A stretch of DNA of 64,000 bases from Bacteroidales bacterium. GTDB taxonomy: Bacteria > Bacteroidota > Bacteroidia > Bacteroidales > WCHB1-69. Each line of letters opens with the position of its first letter. Position 1 is the first letter of the stretch. The translations under genes and the position numbers were made by a program. Below, piece after piece: positions 9,301-16,120 of the stretch. The stretch is taken from contig JAFZIP010000006.1 in NCBI GenBank assembly GCA_017554325.1, positions 62,001-126,000 of the forward strand, in the 5' to 3' direction. The notes beneath the pieces were generated by a model. The model ran no database searches, had not been told where the DNA came from, and saw only the letters and a program-made list of their open reading frames with translations.

Positions 9301-9621
9301 GATGACGAGAGCGTTTCGCTTAAATACCTATTGGCCATACTGAACAGCAACTTATCTGAATGGTATTTTCACAAAATTGCCACGACAACAGGCATGGGGA
9401 CAAACCGTTGGAAGAAATATAAATTGGAACAATTACCTGTTGTTAAACCAAATGCAGAACAATCTCAACAAATAGTGGCAATCGTTGACCAAATCCTCTC
9501 TGCAAAGAAATCCAATCCTAATGCGGACACTTCGTCTTTGGAGCGTGAGATTGATAGTTTGGTGTATGAGTTGTATGGGTTGACGGAGGAGGAGATTGCA
9601 ATAATTGAAAAAGGTGTGTGA
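6310..9621 (+). CDS. Eco57I-type adenine DNA methyltransferase / type IIG-like protein
   Basis: A 1,103-residue protein. Motif I DPAIGSGAFPMG (about residues 467-478) binds S-adenosylmethionine and motif IV NPPY (about 681-684) is the catalytic signature of N6-adenine methylases; order and spacing fit Eco57I/type IIG enzymes. The region after NPPY should hold the target-recognition part. An N-terminal PD-(D/E)xK nuclease could not be confirmed, so cutting may rest with the helicase partner. Two oddities: codons for roughly residues 397-432 coincide with a palindromic repeat element (7499-7602), and base composition turns AT-rich shortly after NPPY, at about 8,360, as if the specificity half had been exchanged. 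It likely protects host DNA at the sites the helicase-nuclease attacks. Confidence 0.85.
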   Translation: MNSEELKQIFQQKFDYHIFSRKIVHDLFGNNDVAKEPELLDTSAEGDQSYYIGRMTDADERELGFFYTHMAPGCDVRRKRVGLRKLISPYLKYDVDAAIAVFDDGQFWRLSYICDLQGSTTSAKRYSYVMGYVHGQYKTPVERLTKLQQRDITLSSIFEAFSVDALSDDFFKEYHQHYDMIVGSLAGHSFSATMHDYVKKMMGRIVFLHFLQKKGWLCGDSNFMQNTFLQSKRKDDYLESVLEPLFFGMLNTPPEDREQAFRDNGWDIKLLHQWQPANHNSTSPISHYQSKGIPYLNGGLFERDEIDQLTIKLPSWVFESLFNFLASYNFTVDENDPDDAEIGVDPEMLGKIFESLLEDNKAKGAFYTPKEIVWYMCREALIAYLDSKITDLDDSLNVSERHHPNNPAQENRRFSQCGVQDNGDDSVSETRHIHTDIRSFVEHHEFPDTLEPYRKDLDRALREVKICDPAIGSGAFPMGLLNELWRCREALSIRNGEGEMGNGKKDGSISRLQLKREIIENNVYGVDIEKGAIDIARLRFWLSIVVDSEEPEPLPNFDYKFMQGNSLIESFEGVDLSKIFNTPKEGDQFALVFDGENEALELLKSSIQKYFRNSDHKQKAAMRATINEAVKTFIHCKSMDNQELHRRLEEIDCSANQEFFLWHIWFKDIFDKGGFDIVIGNPPYIQLQANEGLLANLYFPLKFSSFDRRGDIYELFYEKGNNILNTGGILCYITSNGWMKSQYGDKLRAYLANNTNPILLVDFNQMRLFENAIVETNILIFKKEQNQYQCKACSFLNQDKKEVLNNLTHSVEKESSICNFSATGSWTIGEQNEQLVKNKIEFRGILIAKWPTTIYRGITTGCNAGFIIDENVKETIYESASAEERILLDNTIFPILQGRNLKKYSYTYNNKYMIVTPKGYNINRTPALKAYMMTHYYELICKSGSNEWYELQASPSEKMLENMHKEKILWGEISDKAKFTFDDGQYFAEATTFMMTTDDESVSLKYLLAILNSNLSEWYFHKIATTTGMGTNRWKKYKLEQLPVVKPNAEQSQQIVAIVDQILSAKKSNPNADTSSLEREIDSLVYELYGLTEEEIAIIEKGV
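7499..7602 (-). repeat. Palindromic repeat element inserted in frame in the methyltransferase gene
   Basis: Three consecutive hairpins lie inside the open frame: ATGTCTC-gga-GAGACAT (7499-7515); a composite stem with CCCC (7527-7530) pairing GGGG (7561-7564) around GAAAATC-gca-GATTTTC (7537-7553); and GCGTGTC-gga-GACACGC (7586-7602). Read on the minus strand the central arms are CCCCACACTGCG and CTTGTGCGGGG, followed by TTATTGGGATG. The same arms occur at 12,646-12,676 with a different core. The insert keeps the frame and adds about 35-50 residues before motif I. Confidence 0.75.
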
Positions 9622-9637
9622 TTTTTCCTTTGAGTCA

Positions 9638-9664
9638 TTGAAGTTTGGAAATTTTGTATTTTTG
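9638..9664 (+). promoter_or_regulatory. Promoter of the DUF4062-HEPN pair
   Basis: TATTTTTG at 9657-9664 with TTG at 9638-9640 (16-bp gap), ending 17 bp before the DUF4062 start. It suggests this pair can be transcribed apart from the methyltransferase gene. Confidence 0.6.
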
Positions 9665-9681
9665 CATGAAATAATAGTGTT

Positions 9682-10641
9682 ATGGCAAAACCAAGAATAT
9701 TTATTAGTTCAACATTTTACGATCTTCGTCAAACGCGTGTGGATCTTGATCAGTTCATCGAGAGTCTCGGATATGAACCCGTCCGAAATGAAGAAGGGGA
9801 TATACCCTATGGAAAAGATAAGGAATTGCAGGAGTATTGTTACAAAGAGATATCAAATATTGATATCCTAGTCTCGATTGTTGGCAGTCGATATGGCAGC
9901 GCAGCTACTGGTGATGATAATTACTCTGTGTCCCAGAAAGAGGTGAGAACTGCTATAGAAAACCATAAACAAGTTTTTATTTTTATAGACAAACGTGTTT
10001 TGACTGAATTCGAAACATACCTGTTAAACAAAAGCAAACCCGACGTGCAATACCATTATGTTGACAATATTAATATTTATAAATTCATTGAAGAAATCAA
10101 GAATTTAACACGTAATAACAACATAAAGGAGTTTGAATCAGTCCAAGACATCACGCATTATTTGCGAGAGCAGTTTGCGGGTTTATTTAAACAATACATT
10201 ATTGAACAGGAAAGGGCAGAGGAGAATCTTGTAATACGAGACATTAGAGATACGGCGAAAACTTTGCATAATTTGGTGGAATATCTAAAAGAGGATAATT
10301 CAGATAAACAAGACGAAATCAATAAAATTATACGAGTTAATCACCCTTTGGTCACAAAGTTGAAAACACAATTAGGGGTAAAATACAATTTCTTTGTAGA
10401 AGGTGTGAGCGATCTCTCTGAGTTTTTAAAAGCACGAGGTTTTCAACGTATTGATGACAGTTATCTTAATTGGGTTCGTAACAGTAACAAAATATCAACA
10501 ACGATAACGATTTCAGGTGATTTATTTGATAATGGCAAACTTGTTTACTTGAATCCAAGTGAGTGGGATGAATCTATGTTAATAATAAGCCATGAGGAAA
10601 TCATCCAAAAGCCAATGGATGACGATGATTTACCCTTTTAA
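9682..10641 (+). CDS. DUF4062 protein with SSB-like C-terminal tip
   Basis: A 319-residue protein. The first ~100 residues carry the DUF4062 signature (PRIFISSTFYDLRQTR, then a VSIVGSRYGS segment), an alpha/beta domain often fused to STAND-type NTPases and found in defence contexts. No NTPase follows here; the rest is mostly helical and charged. The final residues are MDDDDLPF, which resembles the conserved C-terminal tip of single-stranded-DNA-binding protein (DDDI/LPF) used to dock repair and replication proteins. The gene is AT-rich compared with the window. The HEPN-like gene follows, and its frame stays open back across this stop codon, so the authenticity of the end deserves a check. 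Role inferred only: sensor or effector of phage infection. Confidence 0.75.
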   Translation: MAKPRIFISSTFYDLRQTRVDLDQFIESLGYEPVRNEEGDIPYGKDKELQEYCYKEISNIDILVSIVGSRYGSAATGDDNYSVSQKEVRTAIENHKQVFIFIDKRVLTEFETYLLNKSKPDVQYHYVDNINIYKFIEEIKNLTRNNNIKEFESVQDITHYLREQFAGLFKQYIIEQERAEENLVIRDIRDTAKTLHNLVEYLKEDNSDKQDEINKIIRVNHPLVTKLKTQLGVKYNFFVEGVSDLSEFLKARGFQRIDDSYLNWVRNSNKISTTITISGDLFDNGKLVYLNPSEWDESMLIISHEEIIQKPMDDDDLPF

Positions 10642-10730
10642 TATATCTGGGTGACATTCCATATCAAGGTGCAAATGTTGTATCGTATTGGCTTAAACGA
10701 GGTGGATTTGGTTTTAGAAATAGTATTACT

Positions 10731-11858
10731 ATGAATGGACGAGAACATCTTATAGGTGAAAATACATTAATGGCCTTTGAAATTTGTGGTAAGCTCTACA
10801 AACTTTCAGATTATGATACTGCATTGGAAGAAAACAAAGAAATTTTAATGGAATACTATCCTATTTTAGTAGAATTTCCATATACTGTCAGGCGGTTAAG
10901 CGGAAATGCCGTTGAAACAATCAAAAATGCCCCAGTGTACATAAAATGCAGTGGAAAAAAAATTAGTTTATACGAATTAATCAAAGATAATCGAACATTT
11001 GAAGCCCAGCTTCCAATAGTAAGTGAGATCAACAGCCTTGAATGTATTCATGAATTGGATATCGTTTTCAAACAATTAGAAAAGGGAGACCAATACCACG
11101 CTGTTATCATTGAAACATTTAGAGTTCTTCATGATCTAAGTTTTACTCTCAACACTGCCAGATATGCCTTGATGCAAGCTCATCGAATACTTCATTTTTC
11201 GAGTGAGTTGAAATGGTCAACAGGATGGGAACAATTATGGAGTCGTGCAGTATGGCTGAACAATGCAATTGTAATGTATAATTCATGTTTTGATAAATTG
11301 ATTCAAGCAGTTTGGATTGGTTTTGAATCTTATATAGGTTATCGAGAAAAGGATAAAAATGGGAAACTCAAAGAGACTCCGCTCAGTAGACAAGATCTAT
11401 ATTCTAAAAGCGGGCTAAATCGTATCTATAAATCGTGCGACTATAATACGATTAAGAAACGTTTGCCCCAAAATATAAAATCAATTCTTTCCAATAATAC
11501 CATAAAAAAATTATCTAAAGTAAGAATATATGCCAATAAAGTAAAGCACCGTGGAGGCATGAGGTATAAAGGTTTATTCCCTTACGGAACAATCGGTGAG
11601 TTGACCAATGCTTTTTGCTATTCATCTGCTCGAACACAAATTGAGGATGACATGGACAAAATTATAAATGAGGTTAAAGAATATCATAATATATTTTGTG
11701 AATTAGTCAAGACGGTTTTTAAATACTTAATAGAAGAATTTCAAAAGCATGACTATTTAACAGAAAACACAAATAAAGTTGTACTTACCGTTCAAAAAGG
11801 TAAAACAAAATTCGGAGTGTATAAGTTGGGGCCAAATGGGAAAAAACTAAAGATATGA
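10731..11858 (+). CDS. HEPN-like protein, possible RNase effector
   Basis: A 375-residue, AT-rich, mostly helical protein. Near residue 270 is VRIYANKVKHRGG, which resembles the conserved C-terminal helix of HEPN domains of the Cthe_2314 type; the Arg-to-His spacing (R-x7-H) is longer than the usual RX4-6H, so catalytic activity is uncertain. The same frame is open upstream to 10,629 (34 codons, without ATG/GTG/TTG), overlapping the end of the DUF4062 gene in the -1 frame. The real protein could therefore be longer, start at a rare codon, or be fused to the upstream protein. HEPN proteins paired with a sensor gene are common toxins; here this is an inference from context. Confidence 0.6.
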   Translation: MNGREHLIGENTLMAFEICGKLYKLSDYDTALEENKEILMEYYPILVEFPYTVRRLSGNAVETIKNAPVYIKCSGKKISLYELIKDNRTFEAQLPIVSEINSLECIHELDIVFKQLEKGDQYHAVIIETFRVLHDLSFTLNTARYALMQAHRILHFSSELKWSTGWEQLWSRAVWLNNAIVMYNSCFDKLIQAVWIGFESYIGYREKDKNGKLKETPLSRQDLYSKSGLNRIYKSCDYNTIKKRLPQNIKSILSNNTIKKLSKVRIYANKVKHRGGMRYKGLFPYGTIGELTNAFCYSSARTQIEDDMDKIINEVKEYHNIFCELVKTVFKYLIEEFQKHDYLTENTNKVVLTVQKGKTKFGVYKLGPNGKKLKI

Positions 11859-12085
11859 TGCTTATTTTTCCATTTGCTGCGAGAACAGTATCTTATAATA
11901 CCATCAATACAGTGGCATATATTTCTGCAAAGCCCTGATAAAACTGAACGAATTCACCGATGCCTATCATTTTGACGAGGAAATCGCCTCAGACACCCGC
12001 ATCGGCTTAATGGAATCATAAAAACACTAACAGAACGTTCTTTGATATTTGGGAGAAAAACTTGCGGAGTTTAAAAGAAGATTTG
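11859..12085. pseudogene. Spacer with a short remnant of a lost gene
   Basis: No complete gene. On the plus strand about 11,905-12,021 encodes a coding-like stretch ending EEIASDTRIGLMES followed by TAA, with a stop and no start upstream. It looks like the 3' end of a decayed gene of unknown family. The rest is AT-rich with nothing recognisable. Confidence 0.35.
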
Positions 12086-12093
12086 TATCTTTG
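12086..12093 (+). promoter_or_regulatory. -7 box of the small orphan gene
   Basis: TATCTTTG, 22 bp before the ATG at 12,115; TTG at 12,062-12,064 may serve as the -33 element (21-bp gap). The position rules out the earlier in-frame start at 12,049. Confidence 0.6.
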
Positions 12094-12114
12094 CAAAAAA
12101 ATAAATCAACAGTC

Positions 12115-12465
12115 ATGAAATACAAACATTCACAAGAAGAATCTGAAACACAAAAAGTTAGCGAGCCTGAAATCCAATATGGTACAATTGGAGCCAACAC
12201 AGCAAAGTTAATGTATCCCTCATCTCGCCCTCGCACAATAAGCGATGAAGAAATAGCCCAGAGTTATACGCTGGAGGAATTCGAGCAACACATGAATGAT
12301 TTGGTTGAAAGCACCCACAACCACGATACCGGTTGCGTAGAGCACACCCCAATTGTTCCTCGTGTGTGTTCCATCAAAGAGGCACAGCGCAGAAGTATGA
12401 CTCTTGATCAATTTACGGGCAAATTATTTGCTATGGTGGATGCATTTTACAAAGCAAAGGCATGA
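12115..12465 (+). CDS. Small protein of unknown function (116 aa)
   Basis: Start chosen at 12,115 because a TATCTTTG promoter lies just ahead of it. I do not recognise the family. The protein is acidic and soluble, without signal or membrane segment. It contains two related stretches, YTLEEFEQHMNDLVE near the middle and MTLDQFTGKLFAMVDAF at the end, which may be an internal duplication. It stands between the HEPN-like gene and a hairpin-rich spacer and could be accessory to the defence island. Confidence 0.55.
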   Translation: MKYKHSQEESETQKVSEPEIQYGTIGANTAKLMYPSSRPRTISDEEIAQSYTLEEFEQHMNDLVESTHNHDTGCVEHTPIVPRVCSIKEAQRRSMTLDQFTGKLFAMVDAFYKAKA

Positions 12466-12466
12466 G

Positions 12467-12550
12467 AGTACCGGCCTGATGGACAGCACCGTGCCTATTG
12501 AGGCGTTGGTGAATAGGAAGACTTATCCCCGTAAGTTCGATTTCTCATAG
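12467..12550 (+). pseudogene. 3' remnant of an unknown gene
   Basis: Directly after the small gene, in another frame, 27 codons ending VNRKTYPRKFDFS then TAG read like the end of a real protein but have no start. Probably a leftover from an earlier rearrangement. Confidence 0.3.
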
Positions 12551-12945
12551 CTTTTATCCAGAGTCTCCCTTTCGCGGCGGGGAAAAGGTCGCGTTTCAAA
12601 GCACTGGTCTCACGCGCCGCGAGTGGTTTTTCGGGCGCATCATGGCCCCACACTGCGGCCTTCGGCCTTGTGCGGGGTTACTGAGATGGCATCCCTACCG
12701 GGATGCATCCCACAATGGACACAATTAGGTTATCTGCATTAGCCTCTAAGAGGCTGTATCCCAGTAACCCCAGACCAAACGCAGTGCGGTCTGGGGCTGG
12801 AGAGCGCGCCCGCCCCCCCCATCGCACCGCGGAAGCACCTTGCCTCGAAGCTCGGCCTCGGCTCGGTGCGAAAGGGAGTAACTTAATGAGTTGCAATGAG
12901 AGATAACAACAAAGTGCCATTATGTATATAAATACCCAAAATTCT
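12551..12945. repeat. Non-coding hairpin array with a palindromic repeat element
   Basis: No gene. The spacer carries a chain of stems: CCCCACACTGCG...CTTGTGCGGGG (12,646-12,676, sibling of the copy inside the methyltransferase gene), GATGgCATCCC/GGGATGCATC (12,685-12,709), AGCCTC-taa-GAGGCT (12,741-12,755), CCCCAGACC/GGTCTGGGG (12,768-12,796) and CGCACCG/CGGTGCG (12,823-12,870), plus a run of eight C at 12,813-12,820. GC content is well above the flanking DNA. It looks like a hot spot for palindromic repeats rather than a single RNA gene. Confidence 0.65.
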
Positions 12946-12953
12946 TATTTTTG
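12946..12953 (+). promoter_or_regulatory. -7 box of the aspartyl protease gene
   Basis: TATTTTTG ending 19 bp before the ATG at 12,972. This excludes a TTG start at 12,951, which would lie within the promoter. Confidence 0.65.
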
Positions 12954-12971
12954 CGACCTAAAATCATCCTC

Positions 12972-14186
12972 ATGAAAAATCAAAGCAAAGCAATTGTACT
13001 TGGCCTGTTACTGGGAATTGTGACTTTTGGGCAAGCGTCGGCACAGAGACTGAGTGACCGGTATTTTGGCGTCTCCAAACAGGTTTTCACCGATACCATC
13101 AAAATCAAAATGTGGAACGGGGCCATCATCGTCCCGGTGGAAATTGAGGGCGAAACCAAAAACCTCATGTTCGACACTGGTGCCGGAAGCGGATTCTGGA
13201 TTGGGAAAAAAGAGGCATGGATGAGATCTACGGACGACAGCACTTATACCACCGATGCCCAAAACAGACATAAAATGATGGAGATGGTAGAAATCCCCTC
13301 CATCAAGATGGGCAATATTATTATCAAAGGTTATCGGATGGTTGTTGACGATGCACTTAGCAACTTCACCTGTGGCATCATTGACGGCGCTTTCGGTTTC
13401 GACCTCGCCGCCAAAGGCATCTCGTTCAAGTTTGACACCAAAGATAGTCTGCTGATCATGACATCCCACAAAGGGTTCTTCGCCAAGGAGGAGAAGGGAC
13501 ACGCCCGTGTGAAATACAAAGATTATGGTATCCGGCCCAAAGTGTGGGCAAAATTACCTTTTGCCCGCCCTAAAATGCTTTTCGACATGGGCGCCATTGG
13601 CGGGTGGTTTGGTCTCCCGCAGGATTTATTGGATCTGTGGTCTAAAAACGATCCCAAAATCAAGCAGCAACTGGATGCCATGACGGTGAATGTGGACACC
13701 ACCGTCATGACCTACGCAGGGCTTTTCGGCGCCTCGTACGATACGGTTATAAACGGAGAACTTTGCATTCCCGAAATCGAAGTGGGCGACATTGTCCTCA
13801 AAGATGTGTGGGTGAACACAGCCACACACAACAGGGCCATTGGCTCGTCCATTCTGGAACATGTTTCACTGATTATTGACGCGCCGAAGAAAAGTTTTTA
13901 CTTTCTCCCAAATGATGGAAATCCGGAAATCACGGTGAACAACAAGCCCCGGGGGTTGGATTTGGTCGCTGCCGAAGAGGGCGACCCTCTCGGTGCCATG
14001 AAAGCACTCGTGCGCAAAGGCTCTAAAGCGTACGAAAAAGGGATTCGCACCGGTGACTATCTGGTCAGCGCCAACGGAACGCCCATCTCATGCCAATGCG
14101 ATTTAATGTTGCTGACGCGCCAAGAGAGCATGAAACGCTATGTATTCCGCACTCCAGAGGGTGAAATCAAAGAGATTGAGTGGTAA
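12972..14186 (+). CDS. Secreted retropepsin-like aspartyl protease with PDZ domain
   Basis: About 404 residues. An N-terminal signal peptide ends near ASAQ (residue ~25), so the product acts in the periplasm or outside. The first lobe has the active-site motif FDTGA (about residues 67-71); the second lobe has FDMGA, a deviation from DTG that may still supply the second Asp. The last ~90 residues form a PDZ-like domain (KGIRTGDYLVSANGTPI). This layout is common in Bacteroidetes. The substrate is unknown. The gene stands alone and converges on the RNase H gene. Confidence 0.8.
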   Translation: MKNQSKAIVLGLLLGIVTFGQASAQRLSDRYFGVSKQVFTDTIKIKMWNGAIIVPVEIEGETKNLMFDTGAGSGFWIGKKEAWMRSTDDSTYTTDAQNRHKMMEMVEIPSIKMGNIIIKGYRMVVDDALSNFTCGIIDGAFGFDLAAKGISFKFDTKDSLLIMTSHKGFFAKEEKGHARVKYKDYGIRPKVWAKLPFARPKMLFDMGAIGGWFGLPQDLLDLWSKNDPKIKQQLDAMTVNVDTTVMTYAGLFGASYDTVINGELCIPEIEVGDIVLKDVWVNTATHNRAIGSSILEHVSLIIDAPKKSFYFLPNDGNPEITVNNKPRGLDLVAAEEGDPLGAMKALVRKGSKAYEKGIRTGDYLVSANGTPISCQCDLMLLTRQESMKRYVFRTPEGEIKEIEW

Positions 14187-14217
14187 TTATCCTCTTCAGA
14201 GGGGAAAAGTGCACATT

Positions 14218-14859
14218 TCACTTCCTCCCGAAGTCGGCGGGGATCTCGCCCCAGAGGGGGGTGTTCCACTTATAGATAGGATTGGGATAGGTGTTGTTCT
14301 GCAGCCACTTCTCCGCGCGCGCCATCATCTCGAACAGCACAGCATTCTCCTCCGTTGGCAAAACAATGGATTTGTGCTTCTTTTGCCGCACCCACGACAA
14401 TGCGGTGATGCTGTCGGTGTAGATGGGGATGTCCAGATTTTTCTGCTTCAGCAGGGCCAGGCCGTGCACCAGGGCCAAAAACTCGCCGATGTTGTTGGAG
14501 GCGTTCGGGAACGGTCCCTTGTGGAACCAAACCTCGCCCGTGGCGGCATACACACCCCGGTACTCCATCACTTTGGTGACCATGTTGCAGGCCGCATCCA
14601 CACACAGACTGTCGAGAATAGGCTTCTGCACACTTGCATCCTGAAGCTGCAACGCCACGCCGCTGGCCGTTGCCGGATGGTTGCGGTAATAAGCGGCATA
14701 ACCCTCATTGAGCGCACTTTTTGCCGCTTCTAACGTGTCAAACGACTTGTACTTTGCGCCCTCAAACTGATAAACTTGCTCCTTGCACTCCGGCCAGTTA
14801 TCGTAAACTCCGGGTTTCACGCCGTTCCATACCACATAAAACTTCTTCTTTGTTGACAT
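14218..14859 (-). CDS. rnhA: Ribonuclease H with viroplasmin-type N-terminal domain
   Basis: A 213-residue protein. The first ~50 residues (FYVVWNGVKPGVYDNWPECK) form the caulimovirus viroplasmin/RNase HI N-terminal domain that binds RNA-DNA hybrids. The catalytic acids are visible in VDAAC, NNIGEFLAL and YTDSITALSWV. It should remove RNA from RNA-DNA hybrids such as R-loops and primers. The substrate-grasping handle is partly different from E. coli RNase HI, as is usual for this two-domain bacterial type. Confidence 0.88.
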   Translation of the reverse strand: MSTKKKFYVVWNGVKPGVYDNWPECKEQVYQFEGAKYKSFDTLEAAKSALNEGYAAYYRNHPATASGVALQLQDASVQKPILDSLCVDAACNMVTKVMEYRGVYAATGEVWFHKGPFPNASNNIGEFLALVHGLALLKQKNLDIPIYTDSITALSWVRQKKHKSIVLPTEENAVLFEMMARAEKWLQNNTYPNPIYKWNTPLWGEIPADFGRK

Positions 14860-14904
14860 AGTTCTTCATTTAATCAATAAAACAACTTGTATCATGTATA
14901 ATTT

Positions 14905-15297
14905 CTATAAAAGATAGATGGATTCTAGTTCCTTGGTCAAAGACCGAATGCCATTTTGAATTTTTTCGGACTGAACTTTTCGAGGCTTGTGCACACCAGC
15001 AGCATAATGCCACAATTGACGCTCGTTAATGCCAGTAATGCGACTCAAAGCAGCTTTTGTAAAGATATTGCTATAATAGTTGATGAAAGTAGAAGGATCT
15101 ATCTTGAACCGCAATACATAATCTCCGGCCAGCAATTCACAAGGATGGTTATTGTCCTGTAAATACAAATCAATGGCCTCGCGAATGTTACTGTCTATCT
15201 CCTTCAGATCCTTGCCCACCGTAATAATCGGAACACCTTCAATATATGCACTGAGGTTTTTACCCGCATATTCAACAATCACTTCAATAGTATTCAT
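14905..15297 (-). CDS. hicB: HicB-type antitoxin
   Basis: A 130-residue protein downstream of the HicA-like gene (8 bp apart). The N-terminal half is a HicB-like fold with the IEG/GKDLKEIDSNIREAI pattern; the C-terminal half carries an HTH-like segment (SRITGINERQLWHYAAG), typical of HicB antitoxins that repress their own operon. It should neutralise the HicA RNase and bind the promoter at about 15,520. Confidence 0.8.
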   Translation of the reverse strand: MNTIEVIVEYAGKNLSAYIEGVPIITVGKDLKEIDSNIREAIDLYLQDNNHPCELLAGDYVLRFKIDPSTFINYYSNIFTKAALSRITGINERQLWHYAAGVHKPRKVQSEKIQNGIRSLTKELESIYLL

Positions 15298-15305
15298 AAT
15301 ATTCT

Positions 15306-15494
15306 CTATTTTAGACCTGCTTGTTTCAAAATACTGTAATAGGTTCCTTTTTCAACACCTTTGCTTCCATGATTGGGAACAATTACTATTCTCCCTTCTT
15401 TCTCGAATTTAAGATGACTTCCTTTCTGTCCTTTAAGGACAAAGCCATTCTTTTGCAGCAACAATATCACGTTTTTCACAGTTTTGAAACTCAT
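15306..15494 (-). CDS. hicA: HicA-type mRNA interferase toxin
   Basis: A 62-residue protein with the HicA signature: a GSHLKF segment with the catalytic His, then a VPNHGSKGVEKGTYYSILKQ ending. HicA is a double-stranded-RNA-binding-like ribonuclease that degrades mRNA when free of HicB. The toxin-first order is the usual one for hicAB. Confidence 0.85.
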   Translation of the reverse strand: MSFKTVKNVILLLQKNGFVLKGQKGSHLKFEKEGRIVIVPNHGSKGVEKGTYYSILKQAGLK

Positions 15495-15519
15495 AAGAAC
15501 GTTTGTTTTTCAGTCGCTG

Positions 15520-15527
15520 CAAATATA
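15520..15527 (-). promoter_or_regulatory. -7 box of hicAB
   Basis: Minus-strand TATATTTG, 25 bp before the hicA start; fits TAnnTTTG. The region between here and gldH is AT-rich and shared by both divergent genes. Confidence 0.6.
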
Positions 15528-15598
15528 GTAAAAATATGAATATTTCACTTGTTGTTTTTTTTTCTATTTTCGCGGGCCTTAAAATCAATCATCAAAGT

Positions 15599-16120
15599 AT
15601 GAAAAGCAACGGATTTATACACCTTCTTTCATGTGCGGCAATTGCACTCGTTTTCAGCCTTATAGCTATTGGCTGCCACAACTCCGACAAAAACATGGAG
15701 GCCATCAGCGTGACGCGCAATTTCGCCAACTCCAACTGGACCTTTGAGGAGCAGGTGATGGACATGCCCTTCACCATTACGGACACCACCAAGGACTACA
15801 GCATCGAGTTTGTGTTGAACTACGACACGGCCAGAATCGAGATAGAACAACTTCCTGTTACCGTCACCCTCAGATTTCCAGATGGACAGGAGACTTACGT
15901 AACTAGCCTTTTCGATTTCAAACAGAGTGCCAACAAAAGCTTTGTCGCCTCTGGTAGCGGCAACACTTGTAATATGAACCTGGTGGCCTTTCCCAGAAAA
16001 AGTTTGAGCCAGTCGGGCGAATACCACGTCATCTTTTACCGCAAGGCTGAAAAATACGACAATTACGGATTCCACAGCCTCACCATGAAGGTGATTCCTC
16101 TAAAAAAAGATAAAAATTAA
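15599..16120 (+). CDS. gldH: Gliding motility / T9SS lipoprotein GldH
   Basis: From ATG 15,599 the product is 173 residues; an earlier in-frame ATG at 15,503 would put the signal peptide 32 residues inside, so it is rejected. A lipoprotein signal peptide ends at LIAIGC. The body (NFANSNWTFEEQ, FPDGQ, YRKAEKYDNYGFHSLTMKVIP) matches GldH, a lipoprotein linked to gliding and type IX secretion in Bacteroidetes. Its stop overlaps that of the convergent next gene by 4 bp. Confidence 0.82.
   Translation: MKSNGFIHLLSCAAIALVFSLIAIGCHNSDKNMEAISVTRNFANSNWTFEEQVMDMPFTITDTTKDYSIEFVLNYDTARIEIEQLPVTVTLRFPDGQETYVTSLFDFKQSANKSFVASGSGNTCNMNLVAFPRKSLSQSGEYHVIFYRKAEKYDNYGFHSLTMKVIPLKKDKN

Noticed and set aside
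2978-9621. Assignment as a complete DISARM or BREX system
   Set aside because: drmA, drmB, a separate drmC, brxA/B/C and pglZ are absent; only the motor and methylase resemble parts of those systems.
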